Shown here: piece after piece, positions 20,075 to 29,384 of the stretch
How positions within the stretch are numbered: the first letter of the stretch is position 1
Layout: each line of letters starts with the position of its first letter
Source: Hoeflea sp. IMCC20628
Lineage (GTDB): Bacteria; Pseudomonadota; Alphaproteobacteria; Rhizobiales; Rhizobiaceae
Reading direction: 5' to 3'
DNA length: 64,000 bases
NCBI RefSeq assembly: GCF_001011155.1
Contig: NZ_CP011479.1
Coordinates: 4,015,662 to 4,079,661 of the forward strand
Notes under the pieces: model-generated
The model's input: the letters and a program-made list of their open reading frames with translations, nothing else
Told to the model about the DNA's origin: nothing
The model's database searches: none
Program-made: the position numbers and the translations under genes

Positions 20075-21466
20075 CTACCCCGCCACCAGACGGGGCAACC
20101 AGGTGACGATTTCGGGGAAGATGAACAGGATGGCAATCGCCACGATCTGCAACACCACGAAAGGCACGACACCGCGGTAGATTGCACTGGTGGGCAGACC
20201 GGCAGGCGCCACCCCGCGCAGGTAAAACAGGGCAAAGCCGAACGGAGGTGTCAGGAACGATGTCTGCAGGTTCACACCGACCATAACGCCCAGCCAGACC
20301 GGATCGACATCCAGCGCCAGTAGCACCGGAGCGGTGATCGGAATGACGATGAAGATGATCTCGAAGGTGTCCAGGATGAAGCCCAGAAAGAACATGATCA
20401 GCATCACCATGGCAACCGCAGCCATGGGCCCGCCGGGCAGATTGGTCAGGAATTCATGAACCAGATTGTCGCCGCCCATCATCCGGAACACCACCGAGAA
20501 GACCGACGCTCCGAGCAGGATGACAAAGACCATGCTGGTGATGGTCGCAGTGGTAACAACCGTTTCCTTGAGGATGGAAAAGGACAGACGCCAGCGTAAG
20601 GCTGCCAGAACCATCGCCCCGACAGCCCCGACAGAGGCAGCCTCGGTCGGGGTGGCAATTCCCCCCAGGATTGACCCCAGAACGGCAAGGATCAGCAGCA
20701 GCGGCGGAACCAGTGCCACGAGAACCTCTTTGAACAGGTCAGCGCGTTCTTCCGGCGGCACCGGTGTGGCCGGGCAGGAGGCAGGATCGGTGACCGCCTT
20801 GAAAATGACCCAGAGCAGGTAAAGCGAAACAAGCAGCATCCCGGGCAGCAGCGCCCCGGCGAACAGATCGCCGACCGAAACCGGAACCGGGGCGAAATTG
20901 CCCTTGGCCATCTGCACCTGGCTGTTGATGCCCGAGAGCATGTCGCCCATGAAGATCAGCACGGTTGACGGCGGGATGATCTGGCCCAACGTGCCGCTGG
21001 CGCAGATCACGCCGGTGGCCAACTTCGGATCGTAGCCGGCGCGCAGCATTGCCGGCAGCGAGATCAAACCCATGGTCACCACTGTCGCGCCGACCACGCC
21101 GGTGGAGGCGGCGAGCATCGCACCGACAATGATCACCGAAAATCCGAGCCCGCCGCGAAGGTTGCCGAAAAGTTTGCTCATGGTCAGCAAAAGCTGTTCT
21201 GCAATCTGGCTACGTTCCAGCATCACCCCCATGAAGATGAACAGCGGCACGGCCACCAGAACCTCATTTGTCATGAAGCCGATATAGCGGTTGGGGAGGG
21301 ATCCGAAATTGGAAGGATCAAAGACACCAAGGGCCATGCCGACGCCGCCGAACAACAGCGAGACACCGGCCAGCGTGAAGGCAACAGGAAAGCCGATCAG
21401 CAGGAATCCGATCACGCCAAAAAACATCAGTGCAGCGAGGATTTCGCCCATCATCACCGGATCCAT
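20075..21466 (-). CDS. TRAP transporter large permease, DctM type (TRAP system 2)
   Basis: A 463-residue inner-membrane protein with about 12-13 hydrophobic helices and the DctM signatures TGVICASGTLGQIIPPSTVLI and NLQTSFLTPPFGFALFYLRG. It is slightly longer than system 1's subunit because of an insert near residues 200-235. Its ATG overlaps the small-permease stop by one base (TGATG). No binding protein is encoded on this strand; the TakP-like receptor converging from 18606-19700 is the likely partner. Confidence 0.9.
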   Translation of the reverse strand: MDPVMMGEILAALMFFGVIGFLLIGFPVAFTLAGVSLLFGGVGMALGVFDPSNFGSLPNRYIGFMTNEVLVAVPLFIFMGVMLERSQIAEQLLLTMSKLFGNLRGGLGFSVIIVGAMLAASTGVVGATVVTMGLISLPAMLRAGYDPKLATGVICASGTLGQIIPPSTVLIFMGDMLSGINSQVQMAKGNFAPVPVSVGDLFAGALLPGMLLVSLYLLWVIFKAVTDPASCPATPVPPEERADLFKEVLVALVPPLLLILAVLGSILGGIATPTEAASVGAVGAMVLAALRWRLSFSILKETVVTTATITSMVFVILLGASVFSVVFRMMGGDNLVHEFLTNLPGGPMAAVAMVMLIMFFLGFILDTFEIIFIVIPITAPVLLALDVDPVWLGVMVGVNLQTSFLTPPFGFALFYLRGVAPAGLPTSAIYRGVVPFVVLQIVAIAILFIFPEIVTWLPRLVAG

Positions 21467-22044
21467 CAGGCGTCTCCCTTGGCCAGATCAGTCAGCCGCT
21501 GGTCAGACTTGTATTGGATTGAAGTGGGCACCATTTGCTCATTGCCCGAAAGAACGAGGATCGAGCGGATGGCCATGGCCAATCCCTGAAGCGCGATCAG
21601 TGCCGCAAAGGCGATGATGAAGGTCTTGAGAATGAAAAGGCCGGGCATTCCGCCAACATTCGCCGATGCCTCACGATAGCTCCAGGCACGAACCACAAAC
21701 GGCATCGAGTACTGGTAAACCACCCAGGTAAACGGCAGCAGAAAGAGAAACACGCCAATCAGATCGGCCAGCGCCCGGGTTCGCGCACGTGCCGGACGGT
21801 AGAAGATATCAACCCGGACATGATCGTCGCGAAGCAGGGCAAACCCTGCCACTGCGGTAAACATCGCGCCGTTCAGCCAAATATAAAGATCCTGCATCCA
21901 GAGATAGCTGACCGAGAACAAATAACGTTGAACGACAACGGTGAAGCAGACGACGACGATAGCCAGCGACAGCCAGGCGAAAGTTCGCCCGATGAACAAA
22001 TTGACCGCGCATATCAATGAGGCAATTCCGGCAAGAAAATGCAT
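21466..22044 (-). CDS. TRAP transporter small permease, DctQ type (TRAP system 2)
   Basis: A 192-residue membrane protein with four hydrophobic segments and the DctQ-like RDDHVRVDIFYRP loop between helices 2 and 3. I chose the ATG at 22044 (MHFLAGIASLICAVN), preceded by GGACGGGG, over a longer open frame reaching 22218 whose extra residues look like non-coding leader. It is coupled by a one-base overlap to the large permease. Confidence 0.85.
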   Translation of the reverse strand: MHFLAGIASLICAVNLFIGRTFAWLSLAIVVVCFTVVVQRYLFSVSYLWMQDLYIWLNGAMFTAVAGFALLRDDHVRVDIFYRPARARTRALADLIGVFLFLLPFTWVVYQYSMPFVVRAWSYREASANVGGMPGLFILKTFIIAFAALIALQGLAMAIRSILVLSGNEQMVPTSIQYKSDQRLTDLAKGDA

Positions 22045-22428
22045 TTTCCCCGTCCCGATTTTTGTCGTTCTGTTTTTTGTCTGGCCTTCAATCAAAGTGC
22101 AGGGCGCAAAAGTCAAGAACCAGATCATGGAGACAAACCAAACGGCGGCTCGCTTTTGCCGGGATGTGGTTGGAATGACGAGAGGGGTAACCTGCAATTG
22201 CAACCCAGTAAAGTGCACCCATGCCCATAAAGGCTACCGTTTCTCCGGCTGCCGTTCGCCCAAGGGCAGCGAAGACGCGTCAAAATACCGGAATATTGAC
22301 CTTTCACCGGCAACCGATTTGCCTGCATTCCGGAAAAGGCAAATCTGGCCTCCGGGCTGACTTGGGCGCTATCCTCCGATGATCAAAGCGCCAAACCCTG
22401 TTCCGGGCCGCAATACGTAATCAACAAG
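22045..22428. other. Intergenic region upstream of TRAP system 2 permeases
   Basis: About 380 bases that should hold the promoter for the minus-strand TRAP permease pair. I see no convincing promoter, operator palindrome or small gene. Confidence 0.4.
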
Positions 22429-24099
22429 CTAGCCTCTTCCCTCTCCGCAAAAATCCTGCGCCACCACCTCGGCCAATTCCGCGACATTGACCAGACCTTG
22501 CGCAAACGGATGACGCTCCAGAAGCTGCGGCATGGCGAGGCAGTAGATCTTTGCGGCATTTTGCGGTTGGAGCTTCAGCTTGAAGGGGGCGCGCAGGTCT
22601 TGGGTGGTCAGCGTTTGGGACAGGGATTTGAAGGGCAGATCCGCAAGGCTGGCCGGCGGCTGTCCGCGGGCATCGATCATGATGTCGAACTGCAGGGTGG
22701 CGTCGGCGGTGGTGACGGTGACCGGGCCGGGCGTTTTGGCGCCGGAGCTGTTTTCGAAGCTGGCGTCGTCGCCGGTGGCGACGAGTTTGAGGATTCCGGC
22801 CTGGTGCAGGGCGATGATGCGACTGAGCGACAGATGCGGCACGGCGGCGTAGCAATCGGCAAAGACCGGCATCAGCTCGTCGTGAAACAGTTCCCAGTCG
22901 GCGTCATCAAGGCGGCGCAGGATGGCGTCGAAATTCTCGTGACCACGCAGCAGCGCATAGCGGTGGGCAATGGTCTGCCGCTTTCGCATCGACTGGCGTG
23001 TTTCGGCAAAATCGCGCTCCACCGCCTCGAGCCCGCCGAGTTCTTGCCGGTGGCGGAAATAGCCCTGACTGAAGCCGGGAATGGTTCTGGCGTCGGGGCC
23101 GAGATGCTCGAGATAGGACGGGTCGGCGTGATCGAGCTCCTGGCAGAGCAGATCGAAGACGCGTGCGAGCAGGCCGTCGGTACGTTGTTCGATTTCGCGG
23201 GCAACGGCGGCTTTGGTGATGCAGGTGAGCGGCTGATAGGGGAAGGGATAGTAGAAATCGCCCTCGGGCATGATGCCCATGCGCGAGACCATGGTGATGC
23301 GCAGGCCGCTCGCCGCATCATTGGGGGTCCAGCGGACATGATCGCCGGATTCATCGAAGGTGCCGTGGGCGTGGCCAAGGGCTGCGACGACATCGATGGC
23401 CGAGAGCGAAGAGCCCAGAATGCCGATATGCTGCGGAGCGAGGCTTTCGAGCCGCGTGGCAGGCCAGGGCGAGAGCAGATCAGCCTCATCAATGTGCGGG
23501 TTTTCCGGCCAGGAATGGCCGGTGGCGATGATGACCGCATCAAACTCGGCATCGGCTGCGGCATCGCGGGTGAGCAGCAGCGCCTGGCCCGGCTTGCTTG
23601 TGACATCGATGTCGGTGACCGGGGTGGAGGTATGCAGGCTGATCTTGTGGCCCGAGGCGCGGGCCTGGTCGATCAGTGCGTGGAATTCGTCATGCAAAAA
23701 TTCGCCGATCAGCACGCGGGGATAAAAGGCGCGGGCGCTGATGTCGTGCTCGGAGAGTTCCCATTGGCTGAGCTCGTATTTGGGGCGGGTCTCGAGCCAG
23801 TCGATCAACTGGCGGGTGAGTTCGGGGATTTCGCGGCTGAAGGCGTTGCAGAGCATGTAATCGGCGTTGATCTCCTCGCGATAGGGCATGCCCTTGCCGG
23901 CCTCGGGGCCCGCTTCATAGATGGTGATGTCGAGTTTCTGGCCGCGGCCAATCAAATGCTTGAGCAGATAGACGGTGGTGGGGCCGGCGCCGATGATGGC
24001 GAGTGTTGCTGGGGTCACGGGGTCAGGCCTTGGCTCGGGTGGGACGCAATCGGGGTCGTGGATAACGCGCAGGCGAGACAACGGTTCCGGGGCGTGCAT
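22429..24099 (-). CDS. FAD/NAD(P)-binding oxidoreductase-like protein (NAD_binding_9 type)
   Basis: A protein of about 556 residues. The dinucleotide-binding fold is at the start (LAIIGAGPTTVYLLKHLIG), with further family features (EEINADYMLCNAFS, GHSWPENP, GILGSSLSAIDVVAALGHAHG) that place it in the FAD/NAD(P)-binding group related to lysine/ornithine hydroxylases. The exact substrate is unknown. I list the ATG at 24099 (MHAPEPLSR), which lacks a clear ribosome site; a GTG at 24018 just before the fold is an alternative. Its C-terminal 100 residues reappear, degraded, at 14713-15030. It is followed by no operon partner and sits downstream of the response-regulator gene on the same strand. 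Confidence 0.75.
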   Translation of the reverse strand: MHAPEPLSRLRVIHDPDCVPPEPRPDPVTPATLAIIGAGPTTVYLLKHLIGRGQKLDITIYEAGPEAGKGMPYREEINADYMLCNAFSREIPELTRQLIDWLETRPKYELSQWELSEHDISARAFYPRVLIGEFLHDEFHALIDQARASGHKISLHTSTPVTDIDVTSKPGQALLLTRDAAADAEFDAVIIATGHSWPENPHIDEADLLSPWPATRLESLAPQHIGILGSSLSAIDVVAALGHAHGTFDESGDHVRWTPNDAASGLRITMVSRMGIMPEGDFYYPFPYQPLTCITKAAVAREIEQRTDGLLARVFDLLCQELDHADPSYLEHLGPDARTIPGFSQGYFRHRQELGGLEAVERDFAETRQSMRKRQTIAHRYALLRGHENFDAILRRLDDADWELFHDELMPVFADCYAAVPHLSLSRIIALHQAGILKLVATGDDASFENSSGAKTPGPVTVTTADATLQFDIMIDARGQPPASLADLPFKSLSQTLTTQDLRAPFKLKLQPQNAAKIYCLAMPQLLERHPFAQGLVNVAELAEVVAQDFCGEGRG

Positions 24100-24164
24100 G
24101 CGAGGCCGGGCTGACTGGCCGGGCTGACTGGCGGGGAGGCTCTGGATGGCGCGGTGCTGTCGTG

Positions 24165-24545
24165 TCAGTCGGAGCGGGCGGCTTCGGATGCCGCGAGAGA
24201 GATGTGCAAAGCCGTGAGCAAAGCGTGCGGCTGCGCCGGCTTGGCGATCCATGTGCCCCGCAGAAACACCGAATCAGCCTCGGCCTTGAGGTTGCCGGAG
24301 TGGATGATGAAGGGAATGGAGCGCGCCGCGAGGATGTGAGCCACTTCGGTGCATTCGCCGTCGCGCAGATTGATGTCGAGGATTGCCGCGTCAGGCCGGT
24401 TGGACTTGAGCCAGGATTCGGCCTCGGCGCAGGACGACAGCAGCGTCAGGTTGTCGAAACCGGCACCTGACAGCAGCTCTTCAAGGTCGAGCGCAATCAG
24501 CGGCTGATCTTCCAAGACCAGGATGGAGCCGGTTTGGTGGTGCAT
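24165..24545 (-). CDS. Stand-alone response regulator receiver protein
   Basis: A 126-residue single receiver domain without output. The acidic pocket is Glu12/Asp13, the phospho-acceptor is Asp57 in AAILDINLRDG, and the switch residues are Ser83 and Lys102 (WIAKP). Such proteins relay phosphate or act as sinks for hybrid histidine kinases, but no kinase is nearby. It is divergent from the Crp/Fnr-type regulator at 24757 with about 210 bases between, so the two may share a regulatory region. Confidence 0.88.
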   Translation of the reverse strand: MHHQTGSILVLEDQPLIALDLEELLSGAGFDNLTLLSSCAEAESWLKSNRPDAAILDINLRDGECTEVAHILAARSIPFIIHSGNLKAEADSVFLRGTWIAKPAQPHALLTALHISLAASEAARSD

Positions 24546-24756
24546 GAACGCGTCTCTGGTTTAAAACACGGATATTGTACGCTTATTCCGGGCAGCCGGG
24601 ATTTCGGTCCGCTGCCGTACCAAGCACCGCCCGTGGGTTGTACCGTTTTTTTTAAGACCATAAATGGAACATCTTTTGAGAGTAGGTCGACACCATCGTT
24701 CGGTATTTTGCGAACGCTTGGGAGTCACCTTTGCTCTTTCCTCACTAGGACGAGCA

Positions 24757-25473
24757 TTGCCCCAGATTCAGCAAAGCCACATTCGCAATCGACTTCTGGC
24801 GCATTTCTCGCCGGAGGATTTTGCGCGCATTGCGCCGCATCTGGAATTTGTCGAGCTGCCCTGGCGCCATGCCTTCACCCAGCCCAACGAAGTCAGCGAG
24901 TACAGCTATTTTCTCGAATCGGGCATCGGCTCGATTGTGGCGCCGTCGGCGGAAGGCCACAGCGCCGAAATCGGCATATTCGGCCGGGATGGCATGACGC
25001 CGATCGCGATGGCGCTGAAGGCTGCGTCCGACCCCTATTCGACCTTCATGCAGGTGGCCGGCAGCGGCTACCGGATCCGCAGTTCCGAGCTCGTGGCGGT
25101 GATCGACGAGTGCGAGGCGGTGAAGACGCTGATGGGGCGCTATGCGCAGACCCAGGCAGTGCAATCGGCCTATACGGCGCTGTCGAATGCGGTGCACCAG
25201 ATCGACGAGCGGCTGGCCCGCTGGATCCTGATGTGCCACGACCGCACCGACGGCAACGACATTTCGCTGACCCATGAGTTCCTGTCGATCATGCTGGCGG
25301 TGCGGCGGCCATCGGTCACCACCGCGCTGCATGTGCTGGAAGGCAATCTGCTGATCCGGGCCGAGCGCGGGGTGATCATCGTGCGCGACCGGCCGGCACT
25401 GGAATCCTTTGCCCGCGATGCCTATGGCACGCCGGAACGGGAATATGAGCGGCTTATCGGCCGTATGAATTAG
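24757..25473 (+). CDS. Crp/Fnr-family transcriptional regulator
   Basis: A protein of about 238 residues with an N-terminal cyclic-nucleotide-type effector domain (IRNRLLAHFSPEDFARIAPHLEFVELP) and a C-terminal winged helix (LAVRRPSVTTALHVLEGNLLI). There are no FNR-type N-terminal cysteines, so an Fe-S cluster is unlikely. I placed the start at the TTG at 24757, which has an AGGA box 7 bases upstream and gives the family length; an ATG at 24664 would add 31 residues of uncharacteristic sequence. Its ligand and regulon are unknown. Confidence 0.85.
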   Translation: MPQIQQSHIRNRLLAHFSPEDFARIAPHLEFVELPWRHAFTQPNEVSEYSYFLESGIGSIVAPSAEGHSAEIGIFGRDGMTPIAMALKAASDPYSTFMQVAGSGYRIRSSELVAVIDECEAVKTLMGRYAQTQAVQSAYTALSNAVHQIDERLARWILMCHDRTDGNDISLTHEFLSIMLAVRRPSVTTALHVLEGNLLIRAERGVIIVRDRPALESFARDAYGTPEREYERLIGRMN

Positions 25474-25660
25474 CCCGGCATCGAACTGACGGGTCACCGG
25501 CGCAGAACAACATTGACGAAACCCGGCAGACGACCGATCCGCCCCCCGCCCATGCGAATATGAGCGGGCGGGAACGGCTAATCGACTGGCTGACCAGCTA
25601 CCGCGCCCTTTGAATTGATGCATGTCGCGTTCAAATGAACCCATTTGAGCGCGACAAGCA

Positions 25661-26977
25661 TCAGTGCCAGGCGATCGCCGGAAACACGATCAGCATGGCG
25701 AGGGCGAGCATCTGCATGGCGATGAACGGCACCAGTGACCGGAAGATGGTGGCGAGCGTGATATCCGGCGGAGCGACGCTTTTGAGATAGAACGCGGCCG
25801 GGCCGAAGGGTGGCGACAGGAACGACACCTGCATGTTCATGCAGAACAGCACGCCAAACCAGACCGGATCATAGCCGAGGCTGACGATGATCGGCACGAA
25901 GATCGGCATGGTGAGAAGCGCGATGCCGACCCAATCGAGAAACATGCCGAGGACGAACAGAATCAACATCATGAACAACAGGATGATGGTCGGGTTGTCG
26001 GAAATGCCGGTGATCAGATCGGAGACGAACTTGATGCCGCCCATCAGGTTGAAGACACCGACCAGCGCGCTGGCGCCGATGCCGATCCAGACGATCATGC
26101 CGACGGTGCGCAACGTCTGAAGGGCGGCGCCCTTGAGCAGAGCAAATGTGAACTCGCCGCGGACGATGGTTGAGAGCATGACACCGGCGACGCCGACGGC
26201 GGAAGCTTCGGTGACGCTGGCGATGCCGCCATAGATCGAGCCCAGGACACCGGTGACCACCAGCAAGGGCAGGATAAGGCCCTTGAGCAGCCTGATCTTC
26301 TCGGCCGTGGGGACCGGCGGCCCTTCCTGCACCGGGGCCATGGCCGGATTGAGATGGGCGCGGATCAGAACGTAGATGACATAGAAAGAGGCGAGCATCA
26401 GGCCCGGGAGGAAGGCTGCGGTGAAAAGGTCGCCGACCGAGACATTGGCGGTCAGGCCATAGATGATCAGCACGATCGACGGTGGCACCATGGTTCCAAG
26501 CGCGCCGCCTGCGCAGACCACGCCGATTGCGAGATGCTTGTCATAGCCCAGGCGCAGCATCTGCGGCAGGGCGACCAGACCCAAGAGCACGATCTCGCCA
26601 CCGATGATGCCGCTCATTGCGGCCAGGATGACGGCGACCGCGATGGTCTGGATCGCCACGCCGCCGCGCAGGCGTCCGGCCAGCAGCTTCATGGCATCAA
26701 ACAGATCACGTGCAATGCCTGAGCGGTCGAGGATTGCCGCCATCAGCACGAACATCGGCACGGAGACGAAAACGAAGGAGGAGACGAAGGAATAGACCCG
26801 GCTGGTGATCAGCGGCACCACCATCGGCCCGAACCAGCCAAGCGCGAAGACAAGTGCTACCAGCAGAGTGACATAGGCCAGGGGAATGCCCGAGACCAGG
26901 AGCGCCAGCAACATGACGAGCATGACGAAGGTGCCGCCCTCAATGCCGAGCGACTGCAGCGAACCGAAGATTTCCAT
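25661..26977 (-). CDS. TRAP transporter large permease, DctM type (TRAP system 3, gluconate operon)
   Basis: A 438-residue inner-membrane transporter with about 12 hydrophobic helices and the DctM signatures GVVCAGGALGTMVPPSIVLI and MQVSFLSPPFGPAAFYLKS. It is the last gene of a minus-strand operon running gluconokinase, binding protein, small permease, large permease. Its ATG shares one base with the small-permease stop codon. Substrate inferred as gluconate or a related sugar acid from the kinase in the same operon. Confidence 0.9.
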   Translation of the reverse strand: MEIFGSLQSLGIEGGTFVMLVMLLALLVSGIPLAYVTLLVALVFALGWFGPMVVPLITSRVYSFVSSFVFVSVPMFVLMAAILDRSGIARDLFDAMKLLAGRLRGGVAIQTIAVAVILAAMSGIIGGEIVLLGLVALPQMLRLGYDKHLAIGVVCAGGALGTMVPPSIVLIIYGLTANVSVGDLFTAAFLPGLMLASFYVIYVLIRAHLNPAMAPVQEGPPVPTAEKIRLLKGLILPLLVVTGVLGSIYGGIASVTEASAVGVAGVMLSTIVRGEFTFALLKGAALQTLRTVGMIVWIGIGASALVGVFNLMGGIKFVSDLITGISDNPTIILLFMMLILFVLGMFLDWVGIALLTMPIFVPIIVSLGYDPVWFGVLFCMNMQVSFLSPPFGPAAFYLKSVAPPDITLATIFRSLVPFIAMQMLALAMLIVFPAIAWH

Positions 26978-27528
26978 CAGCGCTTACCCCGGGCATAATT
27001 GACGGCGAGAATGACAAACTGGACGGCCATCACCGCCAGCACGACGAGCATGAAGACCTTGAGCAGTCCGGGATAGACCGGATCCCAGGCGCTGCCGGAG
27101 CGTTCGAGCCGGAAGGAACCGTCAGGGCGGAAGGCGGCGCGCTGGACCATGATCCAGGCCGCCCATGCAAAAATGGCGCTGGCTGCGGCGCAGATCAGCG
27201 AGATGACGATATCGAAGACGCGACGAATGCGCGGCGGCACCACGTCATAGATCAGCACCACCCGGATGTGCTGGTCGTGAGCCGAGCAATAGAGTCCGCC
27301 ATAGATGAAAGCGATGCCGCAGAGAAAAATGGTCGTCTCGTGGGCCCAGATGGTGGGAGCGTTGAAGACGTAGCGCAGGACGACTTCGTTGATTAGGATG
27401 ACCATCGAGACGACGATACCTGCGGCAAACACCAGCCCTATACGGTCGATGAGACGGCCCAGCGCGCCTGCTTCAGTGATAGGGCCCCCGGCTCTTTCGA
27501 CGGCGGGTGCTGTTGTGTCGTCGGTCAT
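26977..27528 (-). CDS. TRAP transporter small permease, DctQ type (TRAP system 3)
   Basis: A 183-residue protein with four hydrophobic segments (about residues 28-48, 62-80, 105-125 and 150-172) and a DctQ-like HDQHIRVVLIYDVVPP loop. The start ATG at 27528 follows GAGGACGAC. It lies 130 bases after the binding-protein stop; the gap holds GC-rich imperfect repeats (ccgggaggcgaaccgcc / ccgggcggcgaaccgcc) that could form a hairpin reducing downstream expression, as often seen between binding-protein and permease genes. Confidence 0.88.
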   Translation of the reverse strand: MTDDTTAPAVERAGGPITEAGALGRLIDRIGLVFAAGIVVSMVILINEVVLRYVFNAPTIWAHETTIFLCGIAFIYGGLYCSAHDQHIRVVLIYDVVPPRIRRVFDIVISLICAAASAIFAWAAWIMVQRAAFRPDGSFRLERSGSAWDPVYPGLLKVFMLVVLAVMAVQFVILAVNYARGKR

Positions 27529-27658
27529 GTCGTCCTCCTCAATAGATGCCGGCTCAATAGATGCCCGGGAGGCGAACCGCCGCGCAGGCTCCTTAAGAAA
27601 ATGCCGGGCGGCGAACCGCCCGGCAGGGATTGAGCAGATAGGTTACCGGAAAACCGGC

Positions 27659-28681
27659 TTACTTCATCAGGCCGTTTTCCTTGAGGTAGGTGGTCAGCAC
27701 TTCGTAGACCTTCTTGGCATTGTCGGAGCGCTCGGCGACCTTGGCCCATTCGCCGGTAGCGATGGTACGGAACTTGGCGCGTTCCTCGGCCGACCAGTCA
27801 TGGACGGTGATCTTGCCGCCGGCCTTGTCTTCGGCGACCGCTGCCAGATCGAGCGCAGCAAGGGCTGCCACCTGGCTCTGGGCGAACTCGACGACGCTTT
27901 CTTCAAGTGCTGTCTTGACGTCGTCGTCAAGCGCATCCCACTTGGCCTTGTTCATCGAGATCTCGACGAGCGGCATGGAGTGGAAGCCGGGATAGACCGG
28001 GTGCATGGCCACATCATGCATGCCCTGCGACTTGTTGGACGAATAGACCGTGTAGTCGGCGGCATCGATGACGCCCTTGTCGAGCGAGGTGAAGACTTCC
28101 GAGCCGGGCAGATTGACCGGAGCGGCACCTGCGGCTGCAAACACCTGCTGGACAAGGCCTTCCGGCGCGCGCAGCTTGAGACCCTTGAGATCAGCGACGC
28201 CATCCAGCGGCACTTTCGAGACGAAGGCTTCGAGGCCCGGCGTGGTGGCGCCGATGAAGTGCAGACCGTAGGGTTCGACGAGCTCGTTCATCAGCTCCTT
28301 GCCGCCGCCATTGGCCATGAAATCAAACATTTCCTGCGGAGACGACCAGGCACCAACCGGATTGGCGATCAAGCCGAACGCCGGATCCTTGCCGGAAAAA
28401 TAGGAGGTGTCGGTGATGTGGCCGTCGAGAATGCCGCCGGCGATGGCGTCCTGGGTCTCGTTGTGAGCAACGATGGATTCCACCGGCAACAGTTCGATGG
28501 CGAGCTTGCCGCCGGTCTTTTCCATGATGCTTTTGGCCCAGCCCTGCTGCAGCACGAAATTGGGGTTGCCGGCCGGATCAGACGACTGGAATTTCATCGT
28601 CATTTCCTGTGCCAGCGCGGATGCGCCAAGGGCAGCGCCGATGACCGAAGCCAGGGCGAGTGTGGTCAGGGATTTCAACAT
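27659..28681 (-). CDS. TRAP transporter solute-binding protein, DctP type (TRAP system 3, sugar acid)
   Basis: A 340-residue secreted binding protein. The signal peptide (MLKSLTTLALASVIGAALGA, cleavage after SALA) is followed by the DctP fold with LKGLKLRAPEGLVQQVFAAAGAAPVNLP. The start at 28681 is supported by a strong GGGAGGT box, whereas the open frame extends far upstream into gluconokinase sequence. It lies 25 bases after the gluconokinase gene, which makes gluconate or a related sugar acid the likely ligand. Confidence 0.9.
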   Translation of the reverse strand: MLKSLTTLALASVIGAALGASALAQEMTMKFQSSDPAGNPNFVLQQGWAKSIMEKTGGKLAIELLPVESIVAHNETQDAIAGGILDGHITDTSYFSGKDPAFGLIANPVGAWSSPQEMFDFMANGGGKELMNELVEPYGLHFIGATTPGLEAFVSKVPLDGVADLKGLKLRAPEGLVQQVFAAAGAAPVNLPGSEVFTSLDKGVIDAADYTVYSSNKSQGMHDVAMHPVYPGFHSMPLVEISMNKAKWDALDDDVKTALEESVVEFAQSQVAALAALDLAAVAEDKAGGKITVHDWSAEERAKFRTIATGEWAKVAERSDNAKKVYEVLTTYLKENGLMK

Positions 28682-28706
28682 AGCAAATACCTCCCGGGTA
28701 TGCGTT

Positions 28707-29288
28707 TCAGTTTTGCCGAGTCTCGATCGTGTCGGGACCCGGACCGGTTTCGAGAGATGCGGCAGCCGCATCCCCCATCTTGCGAAGCACCGCTTCGGAA
28801 AGCAATTCGATTGATGCCGTGACATCGACGGTCATGCCATTTTCATCCGTGCCTAGCGGCTCGAGCGTGGCGAGCTGGCTGTCAAGCAGCGGCAGACCGA
28901 CAAAGTGATCTCGGCGGGCGGCGAGCCGGCTGGCGATCAGGTCGCGCTCGCCGCTGAGATGGATGAAGCAGGCTGAAGGCAAATGGCTGCGCAGCCGGTC
29001 GCGGTAGATGCGGCGCAGCGCCGAACAGGCGATGACTACGCCGCCGCGGGCTTGCGCGGCAGCTTCAGCCGCAGCGGCAACCCGGTCAAGCCAGGGCAGC
29101 CGCTCGGCATCGCTCAAAGCGTCACCGCGCGACATGGCGGCACGGGCTGTTTCGGAATGGTGATCATCGGCATCGACCAGGGCCAGATCCAGACGTGCAG
29201 ACAGGGTACGGGCCAGCGCGGATTTTCCCGCACCGCAGACTCCCATCGCAATCAAGACCTTGCCGGTGCTCTGACCTGCCATCACCAT
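28707..29288 (-). CDS. gntK: Gluconokinase
   Basis: A 193-residue P-loop kinase that phosphorylates gluconate to 6-phosphogluconate, feeding the Entner-Doudoroff and pentose phosphate routes. Walker A is GVCGAGKS near residue 16, the substrate loop has DADDHHSE, and CSALRRIYRDRLR and the GERDLIASRLAARRDHF lid are typical of GntK. It is the first gene of the operon with TRAP system 3, and a LacI-type operator (29311-29324) lies 23 bases before the start. A second ATG at 29282 is possible. Confidence 0.93.
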   Translation of the reverse strand: MVMAGQSTGKVLIAMGVCGAGKSALARTLSARLDLALVDADDHHSETARAAMSRGDALSDAERLPWLDRVAAAAEAAAQARGGVVIACSALRRIYRDRLRSHLPSACFIHLSGERDLIASRLAARRDHFVGLPLLDSQLATLEPLGTDENGMTVDVTASIELLSEAVLRKMGDAAAASLETGPGPDTIETRQN

Positions 29289-29310
29289 CCTCCTCTTGCC
29301 TTTGCTCTAT

Positions 29311-29324
29311 TGGTAGCGCTAACA
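29311..29324. promoter_or_regulatory. LacI-family operator between gntK and lacI-type regulator
   Basis: The sequence tggtagcgctaaca is a 14-bp near-perfect palindrome with a central CG step, the form bound by LacI-family repressors. It sits between the divergent gluconokinase and regulator genes, just upstream of a plausible regulator promoter (TTGTCA at 29326-29331 and TATAAA at 29348-29353, 16-base spacer). A related site, tgttagcgctatga, occurs inside the regulator gene at 29441-29454. Confidence 0.75.
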
Positions 29325-29384
29325 TTTGTCAAGCAAGAGAACTATGCTATAAATCGGCACCCGTAACATTGATCAAGCAGCCCT

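Noticed and set aside
22498..24114. 538-codon open frame antisense to the FAD/NAD(P)-binding gene
   Set aside because: Composition and lack of any motif mark it as a shadow of the minus-strand flavoprotein.
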